The notes beneath the pieces are model-generated. The model did not search any database and was not told the origin of the DNA. It was given only the letters and a program-made list of their open reading frames with translations. This document shows positions 36,109 to 47,747 of a DNA stretch of 64,000 bases, piece by piece (position 1 is the first letter of the stretch; each line of letters opens with the position of its first letter). Source of the DNA: Nitrospirillum amazonense (lineage in GTDB: Bacteria; Pseudomonadota; Alphaproteobacteria; Azospirillales; Azospirillaceae); assembly GCF_007828045.1 (NCBI RefSeq), contig NZ_VITN01000026.1:25859-89858 (forward strand), given 5' to 3'. The translations under genes and the position numbers were made by a program.

Positions 36109-36666
36109 TTATTCGCCGGCGCCGCCGGTGGCGGGCTCCACACCCCCGCCCACCCCCTGCCGGGCGTCCTGGGCGAAACGCTCCGCCAAGCGATGGGCCA
36201 CGCGCGGGCTGACGAAGTGGGCGATGTCGCCGCCCAGCCGCCCGATCTCCTTCACGAAGCGGGAGGAGATGAACTGGTGCCGGTCCGATGCCATCAGGAA
36301 CACGGTCTCAACCTGCGGGTTGAGACGCGCGTTCATCCCGGCCATCTGGAACTCATACTCGAAGTCCGAGACGGCACGCAGGCCGCGGATGATCACCTGG
36401 GCCTGGCAACCCACGGCGAAGTTCATTAGCAGGCTGTCGAAGGGCCGCACCTCGACGGAGATGCCCTTGGCGGCCAGCGGCCCCAATTCGTCCTGCACCA
36501 GGGCCACGCGCTCCGCCGTGGAGAACAGGGGCCCCTTGCCGGCGTTGCTGGCCACCCCGATGATCAGGTGATCGACCAGCTTGGCCGCGCGCTGGATGAT
36601 ATCGAAATGCCCATTGGTGATGGGGTCGAAGGTGCCGGGATAAACCCCGATGCGACGCTCGCTCAT
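36109..36666 (-). CDS. coaD: Phosphopantetheine adenylyltransferase
   Basis: Fourth step of coenzyme A synthesis. YPGTFDPITNGHFDII contains the T/HxGH nucleotidyltransferase motif and SSRFVKEIGRLGGD the second conserved segment. 185 residues from ATG 36666; the last 20 or so are a Gly-rich extension beyond the usual length. It follows gyrA on the same strand with a 97-base gap, the usual alphaproteobacterial order. Confidence 0.96.
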   Translation of the reverse strand: MSERRIGVYPGTFDPITNGHFDIIQRAAKLVDHLIIGVASNAGKGPLFSTAERVALVQDELGPLAAKGISVEVRPFDSLLMNFAVGCQAQVIIRGLRAVSDFEYEFQMAGMNARLNPQVETVFLMASDRHQFISSRFVKEIGRLGGDIAHFVSPRVAHRLAERFAQDARQGVGGGVEPATGGAGE

Positions 36667-36725
36667 CCTTGCCCCCGCTGATCCAATCCGCCCATCGTCA
36701 GCTCCATCCGCCGGCTTTGCCGAGG

Positions 36726-36757
36726 TGGGGTTCGAATCCCTAGGGGACTCGAACCCC
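36726..36757 (-). repeat. Hairpin between gyrA and coaD with a tRNA T-arm-like sequence
   Basis: GGGGTTCGAATCCC and GGGACTCGAACCCC form an almost perfect inverted repeat with a two-to-four-base loop. One arm contains GGTTCGAATCC, the consensus of a tRNA T arm, but no other tRNA arm is present. It may cause partial termination or mark a tRNA-derived repeat. Confidence 0.5.
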
Positions 36758-36763
36758 CAATCC

Positions 36764-39604
<2,841 letters not shown>

Positions 39605-39620
39605 GGAAAACCAAGCCTCA

Positions 39621-39642
39621 CGGGCGGCTGCGCAGCCGCCCG
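39621..39642. other. Perfect 22-base palindrome upstream of gyrA
   Basis: Reading CGGGCGGCTGC followed by its exact reverse complement GCAGCCGCCCG, without a loop. On the minus strand it is followed by a T-rich leader before the gyrA start, so it lies in the likely 5' untranslated region. Confidence 0.75.
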
Positions 39643-39806
39643 CAGGCGATGGGGATCGGCCGCTTTTCTAGCATCATTCGCGCATGCGAACAATGAAACC
39701 GGCACGCGGCGTATCTCTACGGTACCCGCGTACGCGCGCGACTCGGCTGCGGGGTTCCGCGGCCCCCAGCCCGGCGCTACAGTGCGTGGGCGTTTTCCCT
39801 TCGCCC

Positions 39807-40226
39807 ATGGCCCCCATGACTCCGCCCTTCAGCCCGCGCGGCTTCGACCATCTGGCCCTGCCCGTCACCAACATCGCCGCCAGCCTGGCCTTCTACCGCG
39901 ACCTCCTGGGATGCCCGGTGACGGCGGAATGGCCGGAGGATGCGCTGGTGCGGCTGCGGGTGGGCGATGCCGACCTGTTCCTGGTGGACGTGACGGTGCC
40001 GGAAGGGGCTTGGGCCAAGCCGCCGGCGGGTCCAGGCCGCAACCTGGACCACCTGTGCATCGCGCTGGCCCCTTGTGACGAGGTGGCGGTGCGCGGCCAT
40101 CTGGCGGCCCACGGCCTGGACATCATCGAGGAGCGGGTGGGCGACAACCGCCACGGCCCCACCCTGTCTCTCTACATCCGCGATCCGCAGGGCACGCAGG
40201 TGGAGTTGCTGCTGCCCGGGGGCTGA
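39807..40226 (+). CDS. VOC-family (glyoxalase/bleomycin resistance) protein
   Basis: 139 residues. FDHLALPVTNIAASLAFYRD and LSLYIRDPQGTQVELL are the hallmark beginning and end of a vicinal-oxygen-chelate module; likely metal ligands are the His of DHLAL, the His of DHLCIAL and the final Glu. Start at ATG 39807, though ATG 39816 also fits. Divergent from gyrA and convergent with the MATE gene. Substrate unknown. Confidence 0.85.
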   Translation: MAPMTPPFSPRGFDHLALPVTNIAASLAFYRDLLGCPVTAEWPEDALVRLRVGDADLFLVDVTVPEGAWAKPPAGPGRNLDHLCIALAPCDEVAVRGHLAAHGLDIIEERVGDNRHGPTLSLYIRDPQGTQVELLLPGG

Positions 40227-40250
40227 GCGTCCCCGAAGGGGTCGGGCGGC

Positions 40251-41699
40251 TCAGCGCCGCGACAGCAGGTGGAACCGGACCATCAGCACCGTGACCGCGA
40301 CGATGCTGGCCATCAGGATGCCCTCGAAGATGCCCATGATGCCATGCCCCCGGTGGAAGGCCGCATAGGCCGCCGTGGGGATCATGACGCCGTAATAGCT
40401 GAAGAAATGCAGGGCGGTGGGGATCCAGCTATCGCCCTGGCCGCGTAGCGCGCTGGCCATGACCGTCTGCCCGCCGTCGGCCACCACGATCCAGGCCATG
40501 AAGGCGATGGCGGGCACCAGCACGCGGATCAGTTCCGGGTCGCTGGCGTACAGGCTGGCGATGCTCTCCGGCACCGTCGCCAGCACCACGCCGACGACGA
40601 CCATCATCAGGGCCGTGAGGGCCAGGCCCGTCCACCCGGCCAGCGTGGCTTCCCGCCGGTTGCCGGCACCGTGCGCCTGCCCCACCTGCACCGCCGTGGC
40701 CGAGGCCAGGCCCAAGGCCGCCATGAAGATGAGGGCCAGCAGGTTCAGTCCCACGGCATAGGCCCCCAGGCCCAAGGCGCCCAGCCAGCCGGCGAAGATG
40801 CCCATGGTGCCGAAGGCGGTGGATTCCGCGCCCTGGCTGAGGCCCGCGGCATATCCCAGGTGGCGGTGCGGCCGCCCCTCCCGCCATTCCAGGAAGGATC
40901 CGCGCACGCCGTAGCGGGCGTGATCGCGCATGGTCCAGACGTACAGGATCAGGCCCAGCGCCGTCAGCCAGCGTATGGTGGTGGTGGCGATGGCCGACCC
41001 CGCGGCGCCCAGGGCCGGCATGCCGAAATGGCCGAACACCAGGGTGTAATCCAGGGTGAAGTTCAGCAGGTTGGCCACGATCATCGAGACCATGGCCGGG
41101 AGTGGCCGCTTGATCCCCTCCAGGAAGAAGGATGTGCTGATCTGGAGGACCGCCGCCGGCATACCCAGGCCCAGGATGGCGATGACGGGCGCCGCCCCAT
41201 GGGCGATCCCCGGCTCCTGCCCCGTGAGCAGGAAAAAGGTCTCGCCGAACTGGCAGCCGAGGGCGACGACGCCACCGATCAACAGGGCATAGGGCAGCGA
41301 TCGGCGCCAGACCGCGCCGGCGTCGCGCGCACGTCCCGCCCCCACCGCCTGGGCCACCAGGATGATGGTGCCCATCATCAGACCGACCACGGTGGCGAAA
41401 GCCGTGCCCACCGGCGTGCCGCCCAGGCTGAAGTACGCCAGTTCCTCCGCGCTGTAGCGGCCGACCATGGCGGTGTCGATCGTCTGCATGAACAGTTGGC
41501 CGATGCGGGTCAGCATCAGGGGCGTGGCCAGCAGCACCAGGTCGCGGGCATGGACCAGGATACGGGGCAGCAGGGGCTCGCCGGGCGTTCCCGGCGGACG
41601 GGCGGGACAGGCCTCCTGCACCGCCGCCTCATCCAGGGGCGGCAGGGGCGTCACCGCCGCCGACAGTTCCGGCGGCACGGGGGTCTCGAACTGGGCCAT
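40251..41699 (-). CDS. MATE-family multidrug efflux transporter
   Basis: 482 residues with twelve hydrophobic segments in two bundles. Typical segments are RIGQLFMQTIDTAMVGRYS near the start and AATSVQVGQAHGAGN-like SATAVQVGQAHGAG at the start of the second half. MATE pumps use Na+ or H+ to export cationic drugs. No regulator gene is next to it. The N-terminus has a 40-residue cytoplasmic stretch. Confidence 0.93.
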   Translation of the reverse strand: MAQFETPVPPELSAAVTPLPPLDEAAVQEACPARPPGTPGEPLLPRILVHARDLVLLATPLMLTRIGQLFMQTIDTAMVGRYSAEELAYFSLGGTPVGTAFATVVGLMMGTIILVAQAVGAGRARDAGAVWRRSLPYALLIGGVVALGCQFGETFFLLTGQEPGIAHGAAPVIAILGLGMPAAVLQISTSFFLEGIKRPLPAMVSMIVANLLNFTLDYTLVFGHFGMPALGAAGSAIATTTIRWLTALGLILYVWTMRDHARYGVRGSFLEWREGRPHRHLGYAAGLSQGAESTAFGTMGIFAGWLGALGLGAYAVGLNLLALIFMAALGLASATAVQVGQAHGAGNRREATLAGWTGLALTALMMVVVGVVLATVPESIASLYASDPELIRVLVPAIAFMAWIVVADGGQTVMASALRGQGDSWIPTALHFFSYYGVMIPTAAYAAFHRGHGIMGIFEGILMASIVAVTVLMVRFHLLSRR

Positions 41700-41839
41700 G
41701 ACGAGCGCGCTCTGGTGGCTTTATCATCGCCCGGCGGCCGTCCGGGCGTCTTCCTTGCCTACCGCGCCGGGCGCGCCGCCGCAACCCATGAGCGGCGCAC
41801 GCCTGCCGGGCGTTCGCCGGACGATGCCCTTGCGGCCCG

Positions 41840-43552
41840 TCAGAAGCTGCCCGTCACCCGCACCCAGGCGCGGGTGTGGCGGCGCAAACCATCACTGTCG
41901 GCCCCCGCGATCCGGCCGGGGTTGTCGCCGACCACATGGGCCAGCGTCGCATCGAGCGTCAGGGCGTCCACCGGCCGCCAACTGACGGCGACGCCGATGC
42001 CTTGCAGGCCATAGTCGTTGGGCAGATCCGTGCCCCGGTTCCAGCCCGCCCAGGGGCTGACGAACTGCCGGATCCACCCGCCATCCCAGAAGGCCGCCAG
42101 GCGCAGACTGTCCACGGGGCGCCAGCGCAATTCCAGCGTGCCCAAAGCCCCCTCCGCCCCCTGCCCCTCGTTCACGGGATAGGCGCGGATGGCGTCGGGG
42201 CCGCCCAGGGCCAGCCGTTCGGAGCTGTCGAGGTTGCCGCTGGCCCACTGGCCGGCCAGCCGCACCACCAGTTCCACCCCCTCACCCAAGGGTTGGGCGT
42301 GGCTGAGGGTCAAGGCCAGCTTGGCGTAGCCGCCCTGGGTGCGGGCGGAGGCATCATCCACCGCCTGGTTCTCCGGCACGCCACCCAGGTCGACATTGCC
42401 GGCGGTCAGGGTCCCATCCACCTGGTCGATACCCTCCCAACCGTCGCGCGCCACCCCGCTCACGCCCAGGGTGGCGGCGTCGATGACGTTGATGCCCGTC
42501 ACGATCTCCGCCGTGCGGTTGACCAAACGGCGATGCTCATACACCAGGCGGCCGTCCAGGGCGGTATCCTCCGTCCGCCACAGCGGCAGGGTGGCCGTGG
42601 CCCCGCCGGTGGCGCCCCACCCGTCAGGTGTGCCGGCGTTGAAGTCATGGGCGACGCGATAGTCGAAGGCGCTGCCATTGACGCCCAGGCGCAGGCCGGA
42701 GTAGCCCACGGGCAGGGTGGCGGTCAGGCGGCCGTAGGTGGTGCCCAGGCTGCGCACGCCGGTCAGGACGGTCTGATCACCGATGCCGGCCAGGTCATTG
42801 GCCGACAGCACGGCGATGCCGCGCCAGCCGCCGCTGGCCCGCTGCGCCTGGTTGTCCACCAGGGCGACGCCACTGAACAGCGGCCCCTCGGTCAGCTTCA
42901 GGCGGATGTCGGTCTGGTCGGCCGCTTGGCCCGCCTCCGCCGTTGCCGTCGCCGTGATGCCCGGCAGGGCGTCCAGTGCCGCGACACCCCCTTCCAGCGC
43001 GTCCAGGCGCAGGGCCTGGCCCATGGCTTGGCGGTCCAGCAGGTAGCCGGCGGCGGTGTCGGCATCCAGGCGCGTGTCGCTGCTGGGGTCGACCACCACC
43101 CGGCCCAGCCGGCTTTCCTGCACGGCGATGGTGACGACACCGTCGCGGACTTCCTGCCGGGGCAGGTAGGCGCGCGCCAGATAGCCGTGCTGGCGGTAAT
43201 AAGCGCTGACGGCGGCGGCGGCCGATTGCAATTCTCCCAGGGTCAGGTCGCGGTCACGGAAAGGCGCCAGCACCGCCTGCAATTCCGTCTCCGGAAACAG
43301 CGTGGCCGTGATGTGGAAGGCGGTGACGTGGACGGTGGGCCCTTGGGCTGGGCGCTCTGAGGGCGGTGCCTCCGGCACCACCGGGTGCAGGGGCGCGGGC
43401 GGCGCGGTCAGGCGCGGGGTGGTGCGTTCGGTGTCGCGCAGGATGCTGCCGGCATCTGGCGTTTGCGGTGTTTGCTGGGCCGAAGCCTGGCCAGGAACCA
43501 GGACAAGGACGGCAAGCGTCGCGGCGAACCACGCTGGAAACGATCGACACAT
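41840..43552 (-). CDS. TpsB-type outer-membrane transporter (ShlB/FhaC family), orphan
   Basis: 570 residues. Signal peptide (ending GQASA), two POTRA domains (about 75-150, HVTAFHITATLFPETEL; and about 155-225) and a 16-stranded barrel with the L6 loop motif IRAYPVNEG and C-terminal Phe. TpsB proteins secrete large TpsA proteins (haemolysins, filamentous adhesins), or assemble barrels. No TpsA gene is found within this window, so its partner must be elsewhere or its job differs. Confidence 0.9.
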   Translation of the reverse strand: MCRSFPAWFAATLAVLVLVPGQASAQQTPQTPDAGSILRDTERTTPRLTAPPAPLHPVVPEAPPSERPAQGPTVHVTAFHITATLFPETELQAVLAPFRDRDLTLGELQSAAAAVSAYYRQHGYLARAYLPRQEVRDGVVTIAVQESRLGRVVVDPSSDTRLDADTAAGYLLDRQAMGQALRLDALEGGVAALDALPGITATATAEAGQAADQTDIRLKLTEGPLFSGVALVDNQAQRASGGWRGIAVLSANDLAGIGDQTVLTGVRSLGTTYGRLTATLPVGYSGLRLGVNGSAFDYRVAHDFNAGTPDGWGATGGATATLPLWRTEDTALDGRLVYEHRRLVNRTAEIVTGINVIDAATLGVSGVARDGWEGIDQVDGTLTAGNVDLGGVPENQAVDDASARTQGGYAKLALTLSHAQPLGEGVELVVRLAGQWASGNLDSSERLALGGPDAIRAYPVNEGQGAEGALGTLELRWRPVDSLRLAAFWDGGWIRQFVSPWAGWNRGTDLPNDYGLQGIGVAVSWRPVDALTLDATLAHVVGDNPGRIAGADSDGLRRHTRAWVRVTGSF

Positions 43553-43667
43553 TCGAGACCAGCCTGCAGGCCTGTTTCCGCACCAACAGGTTGCACCCTA
43601 CTGCGGTAGCGGGCCGCCCGCACCGGCGCGGTGCCCCGGCTACAGAAAGGTCACGGGGGGTGCGCGA

Positions 43668-45428
43668 TCAGCCTGTGAAGCGCGCCGTCAGGGGGAAACG
43701 CCTGTCCTTGGTGGTGGGGGACTTGCGGTGCACCTTGGGGCCGGGCGGGGCTTGGAAGCGCTTGAACTCCGCCCGGCGGACGCGGCGGCGGATGTCCTGC
43801 ACGAATTCCAGCGGCTCACCCAGCTTTTCCGCGATTTCCGCGTCGGTCTGGCGCTCCTTGGCGTCCTCCATCTCCCACAGCACCGCGTCCAGGCGGGGAT
43901 AGGGGGGCAGGCTGTCGGTGTCGCGCTGGTTGTGCTTCAGCTCGGCGCTGGGCTCCACATCGATGACGGCGCGCAGGGCGGCCTGGGCCTTGGCGTCATA
44001 GGGCTCCAGCGGCTTGCCGAAGGCCCCTTCCCAGATGCGGGCGAACAGCGGGTCCGGGTTTTGCGCCTGGGCCAGGCGCATCTTCAGGATGGGGAAGACG
44101 TCGATGGCCTTGTACAGATCCTTCAGCGGATTGAAGGCGCCGCGCATGTCACCGTAGAGCGTGCCGTATCCCATCAGGATCTCGCTCTTGTTGCTGGTGC
44201 CCAGGATGGCGCGGCGGCCATGATCATTGGAGATGGCCGACAGGGTGTTGCCCCTGATCTGCGCCTGCAGGTTCTCATCCGCCAGGCTGCCCATGTCGCG
44301 GCCGAAAGCGTTGCGGAACTTGGCCAGCCCGGCCTCATACTCGACGGTGATGGGCAGACTGATGGCGCTGAAGCCCGCGCCCACGCCGGCGGCGAATTCC
44401 GCCGCGCGGATGTTGGAACCGGAACTGGTGTAAGGCGACGGCATCATGACGGCATTGACCTTGGCCGGGCCGAACACGTCGGCCGCCAGGGCCGCCACCA
44501 GGGTGGAATCGGCGCCGCCCGACAGGCCGAAGACCACGTCCTGGAAGCCGTTCTTCTCAATGTAGTCGCGCAGGCCCAGGCCCACGATCAGATAGCGCTC
44601 CTGCGGATCAGTCAATTGGATGGGCGCCTGCGTTTCGGTCAGGCGGAAACCCTGGCCCTGGTCCGCCAGGGTCACGGTGGCGCCCCCTTCCCCGCCGATC
44701 GCCATCTCATAGATGGCGCCAGCCGGATCCATGATGGCGGAACAGCCTTCCCATACCAGCTCGTCATTGCCGCCCACCTGGTTGACGTAGACCAGGGGCA
44801 GGCCCGTCTCCTGGATGCGCTGGGCGAACAGGCGGCGGCGGAAATTGCCCTTGGCGATGGCGTAGGGGCTGGCGTTGAGGGAGACAATGACCTCCGCGCC
44901 CATCTGCCTCAGGTCATGGGTAACGTCGTCGAACCAGATGTCCTCGCAAATGCAAAAGCCCAGGGTGACGGGGCCGCCGGCGGCCTGGAACCGCAGCACG
45001 CCCATTTCGGCATCGGCGCCCATCTGTTCCCCCCGCGCCTCGAACCAGCGCACGTCGTCGAAGACGTCATAGTTGGGCAGGTGGGTCTTGAACTGGCTCA
45101 GCACCGCGCGGCCCCGGTCGAACACCACCAGGCCGTTGCCCATCTTGCGGCCCTGGACCTTGCCGCGCAGGGGGGTGCCCACGGCGATTGTGGTGCCGGC
45201 CTGCTCAGACAGCAGACGGTACTGCTCCGTCCAGTGGATGATGGCCTGCTGGTAGTCGGCCTCCAGCAAGTAGTCGCCGGCGGCGTAATTGGCCACGGCG
45301 CATTCCGGCAGGACATGCAGGTCGGCCTGCCGCTGCGCCAGGATGCTGGCCTTGGTCCGCTCGAAATTCCCCCGGAAATCGCCCGTGGTATAGTTCATCT
45401 GGTGCAGGGCGACTTTCAGCGTGCGCAT
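43668..45428 (-). CDS. nadE: Glutamine-dependent NAD+ synthetase
   Basis: Last step of NAD+ synthesis, using glutamine as nitrogen source. The nitrilase-type N-terminal domain has the catalytic Glu in LPECAV, Lys in FKTHLPNYDVFDD and Cys in FCICEDIW. The C-terminal synthetase domain has the P-loop LSGGADST and GTSNKSEILMGYGTLYGD. 586 residues, normal for the bifunctional type. Start at ATG 45428. Confidence 0.96.
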   Translation of the reverse strand: MRTLKVALHQMNYTTGDFRGNFERTKASILAQRQADLHVLPECAVANYAAGDYLLEADYQQAIIHWTEQYRLLSEQAGTTIAVGTPLRGKVQGRKMGNGLVVFDRGRAVLSQFKTHLPNYDVFDDVRWFEARGEQMGADAEMGVLRFQAAGGPVTLGFCICEDIWFDDVTHDLRQMGAEVIVSLNASPYAIAKGNFRRRLFAQRIQETGLPLVYVNQVGGNDELVWEGCSAIMDPAGAIYEMAIGGEGGATVTLADQGQGFRLTETQAPIQLTDPQERYLIVGLGLRDYIEKNGFQDVVFGLSGGADSTLVAALAADVFGPAKVNAVMMPSPYTSSGSNIRAAEFAAGVGAGFSAISLPITVEYEAGLAKFRNAFGRDMGSLADENLQAQIRGNTLSAISNDHGRRAILGTSNKSEILMGYGTLYGDMRGAFNPLKDLYKAIDVFPILKMRLAQAQNPDPLFARIWEGAFGKPLEPYDAKAQAALRAVIDVEPSAELKHNQRDTDSLPPYPRLDAVLWEMEDAKERQTDAEIAEKLGEPLEFVQDIRRRVRRAEFKRFQAPPGPKVHRKSPTTKDRRFPLTARFTG

Positions 45429-45674
45429 GGTCTCAGTCTCGCTATGCCGGGCGCCGCCGCTACAAGGCCAGCGCCGCCATTAACCTGTTGGCGGCTAGCC
45501 TACCATTCCCGGACCGGTCGGCGGCAATCCCCCGAAAGCGAAGATGGCCCATGCCCAATCCCCAAGCCGGCGCCGAAGCGGCCGGGGGAACGAATGTCCG
45601 CTCCCAAGCCTTAAGAATGTGCCGGGCAGCCCGGCCGCAGCGGATGAACCGCACGACGAACGCCGGAGGAGAGC

Positions 45675-46019
45675 ATGCCCCAGCATCACCACGACCACAC
45701 CCGCCAACAGGCCGCGCAGCCGGATCAGCGCGGCACGGCGGACAAAAAGCACGATGTGCGGGAGGCCAGCGACGCGCAGCGTCTGAAGGATGAGTGGGCC
45801 ATGACCGGCCACGCCGCGACCAAGAAGTCGCGTGGGATGGAGGGGCCACCGCATGATCCCCCGGCCAGCACCGGCGGCACGCGGCCCCGGGCCGGGTCGA
45901 AAGGGGACTGGACTGCGGCCGGCAGTGGCCAGAAGGGGCCGCAGGGCGACCGTGCGGAAAGCTCCGCCGGCACCGGCGCCACGGCCAACCGGCGGCACGG
46001 ACGCGGCAGCACGTCCTGA
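45675..46019 (+). CDS. Small hydrophilic protein, unknown
   Basis: 114 residues, very hydrophilic and probably disordered, with a His-rich start (MPQHHHDHTRQQ) and many Gly, Arg and Asp residues. No hydrophobic core is visible. The GGAGGA five bases before the ATG is a strong ribosome binding site and the main reason to accept it as a gene. Such composition recalls stress-associated hydrophilic proteins; function is unknown. Confidence 0.5.
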   Translation: MPQHHHDHTRQQAAQPDQRGTADKKHDVREASDAQRLKDEWAMTGHAATKKSRGMEGPPHDPPASTGGTRPRAGSKGDWTAAGSGQKGPQGDRAESSAGTGATANRRHGRGSTS

Positions 46020-46169
46020 ATCGGTTGAGGAGAATGGGACGGCCACCCAACGCAGAGGATCAGCCATGGGATTGGGCGCGCCTGGGATTGGGCGCGGCGG
46101 GAGACCGGCATTGGCTCTGGTCGGCCACCGGCCAGGATGGCCTCTTGCTGGCTTTCCGATGGCGCTAAA

Positions 46170-46625
46170 TCATGTGCCGGGGCCAGCAACGGCAACCAGC
46201 GGGTCGTAGGTGAGGGTCAAACCATTCACATTCAGGCTCAGGTGATACTTGGCGATCCTGTCGTGCCAGCGACTGCCAACCAGGGCCGTCCAGCAGGAAA
46301 CCCCATGCTCACGGACTTGCTCAAGATTCAGCAAAATGCCGTCCGCGACAGCGGGGCCGGAAATTTCACTGATTGTGACTTCGTCGTTTGGATTGAGCGG
46401 CCGGATGGCCCAATTCAGATGGTCGCCGACACGACAGTCCGTATACAGTTTGGTGCCGGTGCCGGAAGAGCCATTATATCCGGTGGTATCAAACATATAT
46501 AGACCGGATGTAATGGCTCCGTTTTTTGCATTTACTTGAGCGAGTTCGGTATTTATTGCGACCATTATCTTGATTCTGGGCGCAATGTTGATTGTCTGGC
46601 CAGAGGGGGGCATTTTTTCCGCCAT
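46170..46625 (-). CDS. AidA/PixA (inclusion-body) family protein, second copy
   Basis: 151 residues. After an extra N-terminal segment (MAEKMPPSGQTINIAPR) the protein follows the pattern of the gene upstream: INIMVAINTE-like IKIMVAINTELAQ, GLYMFDTTGYNGS, DHLNWAIRPLNPNDEVTI, and a closing LTYDPLVAVAG. The family includes PixA, an inclusion-body protein, and AidA, a quorum-controlled protein. Beta-rich and cytosolic; role unknown. It lies after the first copy with a hairpin between. The start is uncertain; ATG 46565 is the alternative. Confidence 0.75.
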   Translation of the reverse strand: MAEKMPPSGQTINIAPRIKIMVAINTELAQVNAKNGAITSGLYMFDTTGYNGSSGTGTKLYTDCRVGDHLNWAIRPLNPNDEVTISEISGPAVADGILLNLEQVREHGVSCWTALVGSRWHDRIAKYHLSLNVNGLTLTYDPLVAVAGPGT

Positions 46626-46650
46626 CTCACGGGTCTGCACAGGGTGAAAC

Positions 46651-46680
46651 AACGGCGGAGGCGCTGCGTCCTCCGCCGTT
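46651..46680 (-). terminator. Strong hairpin between the two AidA/PixA genes
   Basis: AACGGCGGAGG (46651-46661) and CCTCCGCCGTT (46670-46680) are perfect 11-base arms around an 8-base loop. On the minus strand it follows the stop of the first copy by 31 bases and is followed by a short T-rich run. It may be an incomplete terminator that lowers expression of the second copy. Confidence 0.65.
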
Positions 46681-46711
46681 GCCGACCGGGATCGGGGTTC
46701 GGGGGCTGACC

Positions 46712-47122
46712 TTAATTGGCCGTGACCTTGACGAACGGATCGTAGGTATAGGACTTGCCGGACATCGAAATGTTCAGGCTGTACTGATAGCTGCCGCTCT
46801 GCGTGCCAAAGTTGATGGCGCAAGTCCAATAGACAACGCCCGCTGGCGTCTTCTGCTGTCCAAGGTTCTGGAAGATCTTGTCGTTGACCGCTGTCCCGGT
46901 GAACCCGGTGATCGCGATATTGTCGGACGGATTGATCGGATAGATGGTCCAGACCAACGTGTCACCGGCATTGCAGGGGGTCGTCAGCTCGTTGCCCCCC
47001 TCGGCAGTGCCCTCATAGCCGGTTGTATCAATCATATACAACCCTTTGGTGATGACGTTGCCGCTGGCGGTGGACTGGGCCGTCTCCACGTCGACCGCAA
47101 CCATAATATTAATAGTAGCCAT
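46712..47122 (-). CDS. AidA/PixA (inclusion-body) family protein, first copy
   Basis: 136 residues from ATG 47122, with GGAGGAG seven bases upstream. Family signatures: MATINIMVAVDVETA, GLYMIDTTGYEGTAEGGNEL, DTLVWTIYPINPSDNIAI and YTYDPFVKVTAN at the end. A small beta-sandwich protein of the PixA/AidA family, in some bacteria stored as inclusions or controlled by quorum sensing. First of two tandem paralogues, preceded by an AT-rich region with a 10-6-10 inverted repeat. Exact role unknown. Confidence 0.85.
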   Translation of the reverse strand: MATINIMVAVDVETAQSTASGNVITKGLYMIDTTGYEGTAEGGNELTTPCNAGDTLVWTIYPINPSDNIAITGFTGTAVNDKIFQNLGQQKTPAGVVYWTCAINFGTQSGSYQYSLNISMSGKSYTYDPFVKVTAN

Positions 47123-47690
47123 TCTTAGACTCCTCCGTTCATCCAATATTGGACAAAAAATCCGATTACCTCATTGCTTGGATATTTTAAAATAATTCAA
47201 TGATGCTTATCGGCACGGTGACGCAAATTTGCAGACTTTTTTCTGCAAATTATGGCAGGCGATGTTTTTTATTCGGATACTCCCGCGCCACCGCCCTGCC
47301 AACGTTAATTGTTCGTTGGGTGACAACATAAACCTATGAGAGCGTGAGTCAACAAAAAGAGTCTTAATGGTTGAAATAATATCGCGCTAGTTGCATCCGC
47401 TGCCTGCCTCAGGCTGAATGTCAGGCATGGCCGCCCCCGGGGCGCCGTCGTGACCGCGCGGTATTCGTGACTTTTTTGAAGAATGCGCCGTTGCGTGGGG
47501 CATAGCCCGCACCGCAGGCGTTTTAGGACACGCGTATTAGCCGTGGCTGAACCCGCGTCGGTCCGGCGTTATCGGATTGGCCTCGCTGGCCCCCGTCGAT
47601 TCAAATGCCGCACCGATGGTCTCCCACGGCGCGCGGGCAATCCGCGGCGGGGCGGTCATCGGCGCGCTTCCCACAAACAAAGAACCGACC
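47123..47690. other. Long non-coding upstream region of the AidA/PixA genes
   Basis: About 570 bases without a convincing gene. The left 250 bases are AT-rich, in contrast to the genome, and hold the inverted repeat at 47226-47251; they likely contain the promoter. The right part, up to the ssb terminator, shows a frame at 47483-47707 with Arg-rich translation that I do not accept. Confidence 0.5.
47226..47251. promoter_or_regulatory. 10-6-10 inverted repeat upstream of the AidA/PixA genes
   Basis: AATTTGCAGA (47226-47235) and TCTGCAAATT (47242-47251) are perfect 10-base arms around six bases, 104 bases before the first AidA/PixA start. It is a good candidate for a dimeric regulator site; it does not match a standard LuxR box. 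Confidence 0.5.
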
Positions 47691-47718
47691 CGCCTTCGCG
47701 AGGCTAAGATCGGTTCCT
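47691..47718 (-). terminator. Rho-independent terminator after ssb
   Basis: On the minus strand AGGAACCGA pairs with TCGGTTCT around an internal loop and a second GCCT/AAGGC-like stem, followed by CTTTGTTTG. It lies 30 bases after the ssb stop. Confidence 0.6.
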
Positions 47719-47747
47719 TGGTACTTCTATCCGGCTGTTCCCGGCAC

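Noticed and set aside
45580..45625. A GGAAC sequence upstream of the small hydrophilic protein, thought of as an EcfG (general stress) promoter.
   Set aside because: The -10 part at the right distance reads CCTT instead of CGTT, so the match is incomplete.
47483..47707. A short open frame between the AidA/PixA genes and ssb.
   Set aside because: Arg-rich, no ribosome binding site, and it runs into the ssb terminator.
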